Assembly: GCA_964587835.1 (NCBI GenBank)
Contig: CAZPMN010000009.1
Location: 30,349 to 94,348 of the forward strand
Source: Erginobacter sp964587835
Lineage (GTDB): Bacteria; Auribacterota; Erginobacteria; Erginobacterales; Erginobacteraceae
Direction of reading: 5' to 3'
DNA: 64,000 nucleotides
The position numbers were made by a program, and so were the translations under genes. The notes under the pieces were generated by a model. The model made no database searches, had not been told where the DNA came from, and saw nothing but the letters and a program-made list of their open reading frames with translations. Below, one piece after another: positions 30,479 to 39,411 of the stretch. The number at the start of each line of letters is the position of its first letter. Positions within the stretch are counted from its first letter, which is position 1.

Positions 30479-33088
30479 TCATCCGGGGGGAAGGGCTCCC
30501 GGCCGGCGGCGAGTAAACCTCCGAACGAGAACTGGAACTAGCAGGACGGCAAGCAGCAATACCCAGGTTGCTCCCGAGATCGCGGCCCCGATCCGCCAGG
30601 CCCGGGGGCGAAAGGCCATCTCCACCCGGCTGGTGCCCGGCTCCAGCCAGACACCCCGCTGGACGCAGTTGACCCGGAGGAGTTCCGCCGGCTTCCCGTC
30701 GACCCGCGCCTCCCAGCCGGGAAACCAGGTCTCGGTCAGGACCAGCATCGCCGGGGCGGTCATCTCCACGTCAACCTCCACCCGGTTGGGGTGGCTGAAG
30801 TCGAGACGGGTGATCGGGTTGGTTTTCTGGAGTTCCTCAAAATGGGCAAGATATTCTTCCTCGCTGCCCGGATCGAAAGAACGGTAAGCGGTAAGCGGTA
30901 AGCGGTAAGCAGTCAGGGCGCCGGAATCGCCGGCCTCCAGTAACTGCTCACTGCTTACTGCTAACCGCTTACTGTTTTCTCCTGACTGCTCACTGCTTAC
31001 TGCTAACTGCTCACCGTCCACAAAGAACACCCCTCTCCGCAAGTCTCCCTCCACCAGTTCCTCCATCGCCTCCTCCTCTGAACAGGCCACGACCCGGTCC
31101 AACACGAACGCCCGGGGCAGGGCGCGGGGGTTGCGGTGGAGGTAGAAATCCGGCTTGAATTCCAACTGCTCGGTCTTTCCCCCCGGGAAAGGACTTTTTT
31201 CCCGGATGGACAGGAGGGAACCCACCGACATATTGCTCAGGAATTCGGGATGAGCCGGGGGGGACAGATACCAGTAAATCGGCCAGTCGACCCGGCATCC
31301 GTAGGCCGACTCGAACGCCTCCCGGAACCGCCGCTCCAGCGGCTTCATATCGTAGCCCATAAAGGCGAAGCTCCCCTCCAGGTAGGCGAAGTTGTCGTGG
31401 AAGGGCTGGTCAGTCGCCCAGCGAAGCGCACCGTCCTCCCCGGCCGGCGGGGTACCCAGCACTCTTTGCGCCATCGGGTGGGAACCAGGCCCGAGGCTCC
31501 GGAGATGCTCCGGCCGGGGGGCGTGGAAGCGGAAGGTGGAGAAATACAGGGCGGCCAGGGCGAAGATCGAGGTCTCCAACATCACCAGCCCGGTCACCGC
31601 GATCATCCGGGGTCGCCCGCGGAGAAAGCTCCAGGCGACAACCAGCGCCCCAGACGACAGGACGAAGTACAAGACCGGACTCCGCATGAACCAGGAGAGG
31701 TTGCCCCGGCGGATGATCTCGGTCCAGCCAGCCGCAGAGAAATTACCGGCCGCCAGGGACCGGAGCCCGTCGTAACCGAAGAGCGCCGCCAGCCCGGAGA
31801 GAAACGCCAACAGCAGGTAGCCGCCGAGCAGTAACCGCAGCCAGCGGGTGGCGACTCCCCGGCAGCCGGCCAGGTACTCCATCCCCAGGCCGGCCAGCCA
31901 GGAGGCGGCGATCACCTGAAGGAACCGGTAGCGGATCGGGAAAGGGAAGATCGAGAGGACCGGCACCGTCCGGTAGAAAAGGCGGTAGAACGGGGCGTGA
32001 CGGCCTAGCATCAGCATTACGGAGAAGATCCAGACCAGGACCGCGAAGGCCGCCCAGGACCGCAGCCGACGTCCGGCGGAACGGCGCCAGACCAGAAACG
32101 CCCCGGCCAGGACCAGGAACACCAGGAGCAGACCGCCGCTCATATTGGCGTCCCAGAACCGGACCCCCTGGGTGATCGAGTCCACCCAGTTGCGGTCGTG
32201 GAGGTTGCTCACGGTGCCAAAGAGGTCGGGGATGAAGAGGGTCGCCAGGTAGATCGGGGGCATCGAGCCGTCCCCGCCGGTCATCGCCTCGTAGGTCGGC
32301 TCCAGGTGAAGCTTGGTCTGGCCGGAGCCGTCGAGGGCCGACACCCAGAAGACGGCGGAGAGGGCCAGCCCGAGCAGGACCGCCGCCGAGAGCTGGAGGG
32401 GGGCCCGGAAGAAAAGCGTCTTCCTCCCTCCCTTCAGCCGCCGCAGGCCCAAGGCCAGGGCGAGCAAACCGGCCAGGAGCAGGCCGTAGCCGACGTGGGG
32501 AGGCTGGGCCGCCAGCATCATCAGGGAGAAGACCGCCCCGCCGGCGGCGATCCGCCCCCACCCGAACCGGCGGTCCATCAGGACCGTTATCAGCAGGAAC
32601 CAGGGCGTCCAGGCCTGGACGTTCACCACCGGCGGCCAGACATAGGAGTAGGAGAAAGCGGGGCTGAACAGGTACACCCAAGCGGTGACGAAAGCCGGGA
32701 GGGGCCGGAGCCGGATCCCGGAGCGGGCCAGGACGTACATCCCGGTCACGGCCAGCAGGTAGTGGAGGATCAGGGGCAGGAGGCTGATCACCAGGAAAGC
32801 CCGGTCGAGATCATCGAGATCGGCCAGCAGGATGAAGGGCCAGAGGGGCAGGTAGTAGGTGTCGGCGTAGAAACGGGCGTAGAAGGGCTTGGCCCCGCAC
32901 CAGGTCTCGGCGTCCCAGAGCGGGATCACCCCTTCCTGGAAATGCCGGGCCAGGTAGTACTGCCAGGGGAAGACGTCCATCGCCACGTCGTCGTGGAATA
33001 TCCCCCGGCGCCCGGAGAGGGCGGGGAAGAAGAGCAGGCTGACGGCCAGCCCCAGTAAGATCACGGCCGTGAGATCAGACTTCTTCAT
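30479..33088 (-). CDS. YfhO-like multi-pass membrane protein (paralogue A)
   Basis: An 869-residue protein: about twelve membrane segments, an early acidic loop (FHDDVAMDVFPWQYYLARHF) and a C-terminal extracytoplasmic domain ending with the YfhO signature (LVLTETWFPGWEARVDGKPAELLRVN; then a last membrane segment). YfhO proteins are GT-C-like; B. subtilis YfhO is needed to glycosylate lipoteichoic acid. The ATG at 33088 follows GGGAGACGGG and overlaps the next gene's stop by 14 bases. Between about residues 690 and 735 it carries an in-frame repeat insertion (QLAVSSEQ, LTAYRLPLTAYR). Paralogue B directly upstream has a shorter version at the same place. Confidence 0.85.
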   Translation of the reverse strand: MKKSDLTAVILLGLAVSLLFFPALSGRRGIFHDDVAMDVFPWQYYLARHFQEGVIPLWDAETWCGAKPFYARFYADTYYLPLWPFILLADLDDLDRAFLVISLLPLILHYLLAVTGMYVLARSGIRLRPLPAFVTAWVYLFSPAFSYSYVWPPVVNVQAWTPWFLLITVLMDRRFGWGRIAAGGAVFSLMMLAAQPPHVGYGLLLAGLLALALGLRRLKGGRKTLFFRAPLQLSAAVLLGLALSAVFWVSALDGSGQTKLHLEPTYEAMTGGDGSMPPIYLATLFIPDLFGTVSNLHDRNWVDSITQGVRFWDANMSGGLLLVFLVLAGAFLVWRRSAGRRLRSWAAFAVLVWIFSVMLMLGRHAPFYRLFYRTVPVLSIFPFPIRYRFLQVIAASWLAGLGMEYLAGCRGVATRWLRLLLGGYLLLAFLSGLAALFGYDGLRSLAAGNFSAAGWTEIIRRGNLSWFMRSPVLYFVLSSGALVVAWSFLRGRPRMIAVTGLVMLETSIFALAALYFSTFRFHAPRPEHLRSLGPGSHPMAQRVLGTPPAGEDGALRWATDQPFHDNFAYLEGSFAFMGYDMKPLERRFREAFESAYGCRVDWPIYWYLSPPAHPEFLSNMSVGSLLSIREKSPFPGGKTEQLEFKPDFYLHRNPRALPRAFVLDRVVACSEEEAMEELVEGDLRRGVFFVDGEQLAVSSEQSGENSKRLAVSSEQLLEAGDSGALTAYRLPLTAYRSFDPGSEEEYLAHFEELQKTNPITRLDFSHPNRVEVDVEMTAPAMLVLTETWFPGWEARVDGKPAELLRVNCVQRGVWLEPGTSRVEMAFRPRAWRIGAAISGATWVLLLAVLLVPVLVRRFTRRRPGALPPG
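30881..31018. repeat. In-frame palindromic element, copy in YfhO paralogue A
   Basis: Arm one (30882-30915) repeats GGTAAGC units. Arms two (30941-30974) and three (30983-31016) are reverse-complement units of the CTGCTCACTGCTTACTGCTAA type. The arms could pair into long stems. The whole 138 bases is translated in frame, giving LAVSSEQ twice and LTAYR twice, so this copy has one extra arm compared with 33463-33555. Confidence 0.85.
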
Positions 33089-35618
33089 CCCGTCTCCCTC
33101 GGGGTGGCCGGATCGCCAGCGCGACCAGGCCGAACCAGGCCAGGATCCCCGCCCCGGAAAGCGCCAGCCCCGGGACGAGTGACGACGGCCGGAACGACAT
33201 CTCCAGCCGTCGGCGGCCGGCCGGGCACCAGACCCCTCTCTGGAGGTAATTGACCCGGCAGACGGCCGCCGGCTCCCCATCCAGCTCGGCCCGCCAGTCC
33301 GGGTGGTGGAGATCGGTCATCACCAGCATCGCCGGCGCGGACAGCTCCGCCTCAATCAGCACCCGATTGGGGTTGCTGAAGTCCAGACGGGTGATCGGGC
33401 TGGCCTGCTGGAGTTCCTCGAAATGGGCAAGGTATTCCTCATCACTGCCCGGGTCGAAAGAATCGTAAGCGGTAAGCGGTAAGCAGTGAGCAGTCAGGGA
33501 CCCGGAACCGCCGGCTCCCGGCAACTGCTCACTGCTTACTGCTAACCGCTTACTGTCTTCAACGAACACCCCCCTCCTCAGATCCCCTTCCATAAGCTCG
33601 CGCCGCGCCTCCTCTTCCGAACACTCCACCACCCGGTCAAGGAAATAGACCCGGGGAAGCGCGGTTGGGTCCTCATAGGAGTACCACTCCCCCACCCTCC
33701 CCCGGGTTTCCAGGCGATCGAGAGGCAGGGGTTTCTCGGCCAGGATGTAGCGGGCGCTCATATTGGGCCAGAAACGAGAAGACCACCGCCGGACCCAGAT
33801 CTCGTAGGGGAACCCGTCGGCGAGTTCTTCGACGATCCCCTGGAAACGACGATCGATCGGCTTGATGTCGAAGCCGAGCATACTCAACGACCCGTCCAGC
33901 CAGGCCAGGTTGTCGAAGTACGAGCGGAAATAGAGGCGCCGGTAGAGCCCGGCCTCCCCGGCCTGCTCCGGCCGCCAGGAAAGGATCCGGCGGTATTGCG
34001 GCTGCTCGGCCGGGCCGCGGTAGCGCCGGGCGTAAAAATCCCGGTAGCGGAAATTGAGGACCTGGTTGAAGTAATACCCCCGGTAGGCAAACCAGAGCAT
34101 CTCCCCGAAGACAAGGATGATCAGCAGCGGCCGGAGATAGCGACCCCGCCGGAAGAGGGCCAGGAAAGCCAGCAGGGAGATCACCGCGGCCAGATAGAGT
34201 AACGGACCGGTCAGGAACCACGACCAGTCGCCCAGTTTGGCCAGATGCCGCCAGCCCGGGGTGACACCGGTATCGGAGGTGCGGTAAGGGTAAAGCAGCA
34301 GGAGGCCGGCCAGGGGGAGGACAAAGGCGGTAAAGATCGCCAACTTGCGGAGGGAGTTTTTCAGGGGGGAACGGAGAAGCAGACTGGTGGAGACACCGAG
34401 CAGGCCGGCCAGGGCGAAACATTCGATGCTCCGGAAGCGTACCGGGTAGGGCATCCGGAGGATGGGGATCACGTTCCGGGCAACCCCGTGGACGGGGGTG
34501 TAGGCGCCCAGGACCACCAGCACCCCGAAGATAAAGAGGGCGGCAAAGAGCCACCACCAGCGGCGCCAGGCCCGCCAGCGGCCTCCATCTTCACCCTCCG
34601 GGGGGGCGAGGAAGAAACCGAGAAAGACCAGGAAGGACCCGGCCAGCCCCCCCAGGAGGTTGACATCGTTGAGGGTGACCTTCATCGAGAAAGCGGCACC
34701 CCAGGTATGGTGGCTGGTCACCCCGCCGAAATAGTCCGGGATCAGGACGGTGATCAGGTAGAGGGGATGGAGGCTCTGGGGAAGACCCGACAACCCTTCC
34801 ACGACCTTGTCCGTCCCCTCCCCCAGCATCCGGAGACCGACGATCATATTGGACCAGTAGACGCCAGAGAGGAGAGAACCAACGGCGAAAACGGCCACAC
34901 CCCCCAGCACCACCCGGAAAGCCCCTCGCCGGTTTCCCTCCCGGAGGAAGACGGCCAGCGTGCCGGAGGCGAACAGGGCCGCCAGCAGGACGACCTGGAA
35001 GGCCACCGGGACGTCGCCGGCCGGGGAGGCCAGCGCCCAGGCGGCCGCGCCCGCCGCCGGCCACCACCAGCGCCCCCCCCGGGCGAAACGGACCAGGCAG
35101 AGACAGAGGAACGGCAGCCAGGCCTGGATGTAGACCTCCGGGGGGCAGGTGGAGAAGTAGATCATAAAGGGGCTGAAGGTGTAGGCCACGGCAAAGACGG
35201 CGGAACCGGGACGATCGAGTTCCAGTCCCCGCCGGGAGAAGAGATAGGAGAAGACGGCGGAGAGCAGAAAGGAGACGACCAGCGGCAGCTTGATCAGCCA
35301 GAGGTAGTTGCGAACCGGGTCCAGGTTGGCGGCGGCCAGGAAAAGCCAGTTGAGGGGGGAGAGCGAACTCTGGAAGACGTGGGCGTAGAAGGGAGTCGCG
35401 CCGGCGCAGAGCTGGGAATTCCACCAGGGGATGACGGACCGGGCCAGGTGGCGGGCCAGGAAGACCTGCTGGGGATAGAAGATGAACGCTATGTCGTCGA
35501 AAAATATCCTCTCCCAGCCCGCCAGCTGGGGCAGGAAGAACAGAACGACCAGCAGCGCCAGGAGAGCGAGCGGCCACCGACGGAAGTTTACCCTGCTCTC
35601 TCCCCGTCTTGTACTCAC
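33075..35618 (-). CDS. YfhO-like multi-pass membrane protein (paralogue B)
   Basis: An 847-residue relative of the preceding gene, with the same acidic first loop (FFDDIAFIFYPQQVFLARHL), about twelve membrane segments, an extracytoplasmic region and a closing YfhO-type domain (LVMTDLHHPDWRAELDGEPAAVCRVN; GVWCPAGRRRLEMSFRP). It starts with GTG at 35618. The stretch around YLAHFEELQ and PITRLDFSNPNR is nearly identical to paralogue A, including an in-frame repeat insertion just before it (RLAVSSEQ; LTAHCLPLTAY). The two genes therefore look like a tandem duplication. Its stop overlaps the next start by 14 bases. Confidence 0.85.
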   Translation of the reverse strand: MSTRRGESRVNFRRWPLALLALLVVLFFLPQLAGWERIFFDDIAFIFYPQQVFLARHLARSVIPWWNSQLCAGATPFYAHVFQSSLSPLNWLFLAAANLDPVRNYLWLIKLPLVVSFLLSAVFSYLFSRRGLELDRPGSAVFAVAYTFSPFMIYFSTCPPEVYIQAWLPFLCLCLVRFARGGRWWWPAAGAAAWALASPAGDVPVAFQVVLLAALFASGTLAVFLREGNRRGAFRVVLGGVAVFAVGSLLSGVYWSNMIVGLRMLGEGTDKVVEGLSGLPQSLHPLYLITVLIPDYFGGVTSHHTWGAAFSMKVTLNDVNLLGGLAGSFLVFLGFFLAPPEGEDGGRWRAWRRWWWLFAALFIFGVLVVLGAYTPVHGVARNVIPILRMPYPVRFRSIECFALAGLLGVSTSLLLRSPLKNSLRKLAIFTAFVLPLAGLLLLYPYRTSDTGVTPGWRHLAKLGDWSWFLTGPLLYLAAVISLLAFLALFRRGRYLRPLLIILVFGEMLWFAYRGYYFNQVLNFRYRDFYARRYRGPAEQPQYRRILSWRPEQAGEAGLYRRLYFRSYFDNLAWLDGSLSMLGFDIKPIDRRFQGIVEELADGFPYEIWVRRWSSRFWPNMSARYILAEKPLPLDRLETRGRVGEWYSYEDPTALPRVYFLDRVVECSEEEARRELMEGDLRRGVFVEDSKRLAVSSEQLPGAGGSGSLTAHCLPLTAYDSFDPGSDEEYLAHFEELQQASPITRLDFSNPNRVLIEAELSAPAMLVMTDLHHPDWRAELDGEPAAVCRVNYLQRGVWCPAGRRRLEMSFRPSSLVPGLALSGAGILAWFGLVALAIRPPRGRRDEEV
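33463..33555. repeat. In-frame palindromic element, copy in YfhO paralogue B
   Basis: Two arms (about 33463-33496 and 33522-33555) of GGTAAGC / GCTTACTGC units are imperfect reverse complements around a GC-rich centre of 25 bases. It is translated without a frame break, at the same protein position as in paralogue A. Confidence 0.85.
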
Positions 35619-35674
35619 AGGTCAGTTCCCCGGTTAATTGATCAGAATAACAAAAACTCAGCCGGCGGCCGGCT

Positions 35675-37099
35675 TCAGGACAGGGACTGCAGATAGTTCT
35701 TGCGGGCCCGCCAGAACATCTTCATCACCTCGAACCAGGAGATCGGCTTCTCCGACTTGTAGCGCCACATCGAGGAGATGACGAAGAAGCCGAAGAAGAG
35801 CTTCCGGCTCGGGATCCGGACCAGGAGACGGAAGAGCGGCAACAGAAACGGGAGCTTCATCGCCAGGTGGGAAATCTTCTGGACCTGCTCCACCTCCCCG
35901 ATCCCCGGGTAGTCGAAGACGCTGTTGAGATGAACCCCCCGGAACCGGTTGTCCTCGAGGTAGCCGGGGGCGAGAATCCCGGCCTCCAGGGCGATCTTCT
36001 CGATTCCGGTGCGGGGGAAAGGCAGGAGGATATTCGAGCACATAAAGTCGGTCTTCAGGCGGATATTGAACCGGATATTCTCGAAGGCCTCCTCCACCGT
36101 CTCGAAGGGCAGGCCGAAGATGTTGGTGGTCTGGAGCTTCATCCCGTGCTTCCTGATCAGCCGGGCGCACTCGATCATCTGCCGGTTGGTCACCCGCTTG
36201 TTCAGCATCTTGAACCGCTTCTCCTCGTTCGCCGTCTCCACCCCGAAGGTCACCGTGTGGCAACCGGTTTCCTTGAGCAGGGCGGCGACCTCCTCGGTCA
36301 TCGCCGGAGCGGTTACCGCGCAGAAGAAAGGCAGGCCGATCTCCTCCCGGTAGAGGCGAGAGAACTCCCTGAGCCACTCCAGGTCGAGGACGAAGAGATC
36401 GTCGAGGAAGCAGATCGACCCCATCCCGTACCTCTCCCTGGCCGTCCGGATCTCCCGGATCACCTTGGCCGGGGACTTCCTCCTGACGTATCGCTCCCGG
36501 CCCCGGTAGAGGTCCCGGTAAACCTGGTGACAGCAGAAGGAGCAGGAGTAGGGGCAGCCGCGGGAGGCGATAAACTGCTTGAGCTGCTCATCGCGGAGCG
36601 CCGGATACTTCCGGTAATAGAGGTCCCGGTCCTCGTCGGGGAGGGCGTCGAGGTCGGGAACCAGGCTGGGCCGGTCGCACTTGATGACCTCCCCGGCGCG
36701 CTTCACCCAGAAACCGTCCACCGCCTCCGGGCGACCGGTCTCTTCCAAGCGCCGGAGGAAGGCGGGAAAAGAATATTCCCCCTCGCCGAGGCAGACGGCA
36801 TCCAGGGCGGGGTGTTCGACCATCTCCGGCGCCGCGGTGGCGTGGATATAGCCGGCCACCACGGTCAGTCCGGGGAGGCGGCTCCTGATCTCGGAGGCGG
36901 TCTCCATCATCCACGAGTACTCGGTGCTCATCACGGGCATCGCCAGCACGTCCGGCCGGTACCCGACCACCGCCCCGACCGGGTCCGCCTCCAGGTCTCC
37001 GATAAAGACCTCCCGCTCGTACTTGGCGGGCAGGGCGGCGCTGATCGACATCACCCCGAAGTAGGGGAACGGGTATTTCTGGAGGAAGGCGATTTTCAT
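35675..37099 (-). CDS. B12-binding-domain radical SAM protein
   Basis: A 474-residue protein. The first 150 residues are a degenerate cobalamin-type domain (PDVLAMPVMSTEYSWM; LTVVAGYIHATAAPEMV; AVCLGEGEYSF). The radical SAM core begins SRGCPYSCSFCC (Cys182, Cys186, Cys189) and has ICFLDDLFVLDLEWL and VTFGVETANEEKRF. The C-terminal 120 residues are basic and hydrophobic, ending WFEVMKMFWRARKNYLQSL. The ATG at 37099 matches the conserved N-terminus; the open frame to 37399 lies inside the next gene and is rejected. It begins 7 bases after the stop of a YfhO-like gene, so the two are probably cotranslated. Confidence 0.88.
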   Translation of the reverse strand: MKIAFLQKYPFPYFGVMSISAALPAKYEREVFIGDLEADPVGAVVGYRPDVLAMPVMSTEYSWMMETASEIRSRLPGLTVVAGYIHATAAPEMVEHPALDAVCLGEGEYSFPAFLRRLEETGRPEAVDGFWVKRAGEVIKCDRPSLVPDLDALPDEDRDLYYRKYPALRDEQLKQFIASRGCPYSCSFCCHQVYRDLYRGRERYVRRKSPAKVIREIRTARERYGMGSICFLDDLFVLDLEWLREFSRLYREEIGLPFFCAVTAPAMTEEVAALLKETGCHTVTFGVETANEEKRFKMLNKRVTNRQMIECARLIRKHGMKLQTTNIFGLPFETVEEAFENIRFNIRLKTDFMCSNILLPFPRTGIEKIALEAGILAPGYLEDNRFRGVHLNSVFDYPGIGEVEQVQKISHLAMKLPFLLPLFRLLVRIPSRKLFFGFFVISSMWRYKSEKPISWFEVMKMFWRARKNYLQSLS

Positions 37100-37106
37100 A
37101 ATCCAA

Positions 37107-39401
37107 TCAGGGGGATAAGGGGTTCGGGGGCGATTGTTTAATCCGGATATACTGATAGAGGCAGTAGAGCAGCAGGATGAGAACCAGGCCCCAGGAGATA
37201 ATGGTCGGAACCAGAAAGGCGGGATGGCGGGAGTTGAAATAAAACCGGACCCGGTGCTTTCCCTCCGGAACCCTGACCGCCTGGAGGACGTTGTAAGTCC
37301 GCGCCAGGGCGGCCTTCTCCCCGTCAACCTCGACGCTCCAGGGGAAGAACCAGAATTCGGAGAAGACCACCAGGGCTTCCCGGGGGAGCGTAACCTCAAC
37401 CGTGATCTCTCCGGTCTTGCGCCCGATCACGGATATCTCTTCCCGCCCCTCTGGAGATGGGCCCGGGGAAACGATCAGGAATCGAGCGTCGTCGCTGTTG
37501 AGATAAGCTACTTTCTCCACTTCCAGCTCACCGGAAGCCAGGCCTTCCAGGAAAGAGTCGTCGTCCGTCAGCTCGGCGCGGTAACGGACGAATATTTCTT
37601 TCTCCACCCCGGGGTTGACCCTCACACGATCATCCGCCGCTATGAGATGGTCCAGCCCCGCCCGGCTGCTGTCCTCCTCCCCCCACAGGTCGAAATACCG
37701 CTCCAGGTCGACGAAGTACTTCACGTTCAGGAGATCCCACATCGGACCGGACCAGTCGGCGAATAAAACTTCCTGGAGTTTTCGCAGCCGCGACATCTCC
37801 TCGTCGAAATAGAGATAGGGGAAGATGGGCCGGATGCCGTCGGTGAGCGCGTTGAGATACAGATTGTGGGAGAAGAGATCGGGGAGATCCTTGGCCCCGA
37901 ACAATGCCCGGTAGTCCCGGCGATCGGGGTCGGCGATTATCGCCTTCACCCGCGGATGGACCGCGTAGATCTCGTCGTAGGCGTAAAAAGCGGTGGGATC
38001 GCCGAGATTCGACTCCTCCAGGGAGGAGAACAGGTTGGTCCGTTCCAGCACGAAGAAGAGAATGATCAGCCCGAGGAAGCTTCTTCTCAGGAGACCGAAG
38101 GCCACCGCCGCGAGTACCAGGTAGCTGAGAAACAGGCACGCGACATAGGCGGCGGAAACTGTTCCGGGGTACTCCAGATAGAGAACCAGAACGCCGAGCG
38201 GGAGCAGCAACAACCCGCCGGCGATCCGCCGGTTATACCGTCCCGAATCGAGGCTCTGGACCCCGAGGGCGGCCAGGTAAGCGTAACAGAAATAGACCAG
38301 CACCATTATCCGCGGTGGGTTCCGGAGAGCGAACAGCTTCATCAAGTTTCCCAGGAGGGGAGCGAGCGGGGTGTGATTTCCCAGAATCCAGAGATAGGAC
38401 ACGCCCAGCGTGACCAGGACGATCACCCGCATTCGCCGCCGGGAGATGTGCGCGAGGCCCACGATGACCAGCAGGGCCAGCGAGAGGGAGAATTCCGCGG
38501 TGTTCTCCCAGGGGTAGTCCGTCCGCTCGGTGAAACCGGTGGAGACGTGAGTCAGGATGAGCGTGAGCGGCCGCATCGAGTAGTCCAGGATGGAAGCGAC
38601 TGTCTCCTCTCCCCGGGCGATCTCGCCCAGAGCGTAGTAGGTGGGGAGCCCCTGGGCCAGGAAGATGCCGCCCGCCAGGGCGAAGATGACCAGAAGGGAG
38701 AGGAGGTGGGAGACCCGGAAAGGCCTGGTCAGCAAGGCGATGATGATCAGCAGCAGGCCGAAGTAAAACGTCGGCTTGATGTCTCCGTTGGCGGCGAAGG
38801 ATATCCCCAGCAGGAGAGCGGTCAGGGCGAAGTAGAGCCGCCGCCGGGGGAGGGAAGTTTTCTCCTCCAGAAACCGGCAGAACGAAAGGATGACCAGCGG
38901 GGCCAGCATAATGGCGGAGATCCTTTCATAGCCGTGCCTGATCCCGTAAACGAAGGTCTGATGATTGTAAGCGTAAACCAGGCCCCCCAGGACCGCCGGC
39001 AGGTAGTCGAACCCGCGCGACCGGAGAAAGAGGTACATCGTCAGGGTGCAGGAGATCTGGATCAGGGCCAGCAAAACCAGGAGGAAGATGAACAAGGACT
39101 CCTGATCGGGGAAGCCGATGGTCTGGTGGGTGAGGAAGATGAGCAGGGAGACGGGGGAATTCAGGGGCACCTGGGGCATCCGGGGGGCGTACTGCAGGTA
39201 GACCGGATCCCAGAACGGGGTGCTTCCCTGGTCCAGCGCGCGCAGATGGGAGGAGAGATGGGCCAGGGTATCCTTCAGCTCGTACCCCAGCATCCCCCGG
39301 AAACCTTCGCTGAAGTAAGCCTTCCCGAAAAAGCCCCCGAAGGCCAGGGCGGAGATGAGCAGCACCGAGACCCCCGCGCGCCATCTGCTGGGCGATTTCA
39401 T
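37107..39401 (-). CDS. YfhO-like multi-pass membrane protein (third, divergent)
   Basis: A 764-residue membrane protein with about thirteen hydrophobic segments. The first extracytoplasmic loop differs from the other two (GYELKDTLAHLSSHLRALDQGSTPFWDP) but has the same acidic, Trp-Asp-Pro pattern. The C-terminal extracytoplasmic domain ends with LVVFSEFWFFPWSVEVDGEK and VRVPEGKHRVRFYFNSRH, the YfhO closing motif, then a last membrane segment. It lacks the LAVSSEQ insertion. It is likely a GT-C-type sugar transferase. The stop lies 7 bases from the radical SAM start, and the flavoenzyme gene upstream ends 10 bases before its ATG. Confidence 0.83.
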   Translation of the reverse strand: MKSPSRWRAGVSVLLISALAFGGFFGKAYFSEGFRGMLGYELKDTLAHLSSHLRALDQGSTPFWDPVYLQYAPRMPQVPLNSPVSLLIFLTHQTIGFPDQESLFIFLLVLLALIQISCTLTMYLFLRSRGFDYLPAVLGGLVYAYNHQTFVYGIRHGYERISAIMLAPLVILSFCRFLEEKTSLPRRRLYFALTALLLGISFAANGDIKPTFYFGLLLIIIALLTRPFRVSHLLSLLVIFALAGGIFLAQGLPTYYALGEIARGEETVASILDYSMRPLTLILTHVSTGFTERTDYPWENTAEFSLSLALLVIVGLAHISRRRMRVIVLVTLGVSYLWILGNHTPLAPLLGNLMKLFALRNPPRIMVLVYFCYAYLAALGVQSLDSGRYNRRIAGGLLLLPLGVLVLYLEYPGTVSAAYVACLFLSYLVLAAVAFGLLRRSFLGLIILFFVLERTNLFSSLEESNLGDPTAFYAYDEIYAVHPRVKAIIADPDRRDYRALFGAKDLPDLFSHNLYLNALTDGIRPIFPYLYFDEEMSRLRKLQEVLFADWSGPMWDLLNVKYFVDLERYFDLWGEEDSSRAGLDHLIAADDRVRVNPGVEKEIFVRYRAELTDDDSFLEGLASGELEVEKVAYLNSDDARFLIVSPGPSPEGREEISVIGRKTGEITVEVTLPREALVVFSEFWFFPWSVEVDGEKAALARTYNVLQAVRVPEGKHRVRFYFNSRHPAFLVPTIISWGLVLILLLYCLYQYIRIKQSPPNPLSP

Positions 39402-39411
39402 AGCTATCCGG

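Noticed and set aside
33089..33280. N-terminal extension of YfhO paralogue A
   Set aside because: It lies inside paralogue B, and the ATG at 33088 has a good ribosome site.
34245..35696. A 483-codon plus-strand frame opposite YfhO paralogue B
   Set aside because: It has runs of Gln/Gly/Glu without hydrophobic core, as expected from the complement of a membrane protein gene.
37100..37399. 100-residue N-terminal extension of the radical SAM gene at 35675
   Set aside because: It overlaps the YfhO-like gene in another frame and is Arg/Ser/Pro-rich; the ATG at 37099 matches the conserved N-terminus.
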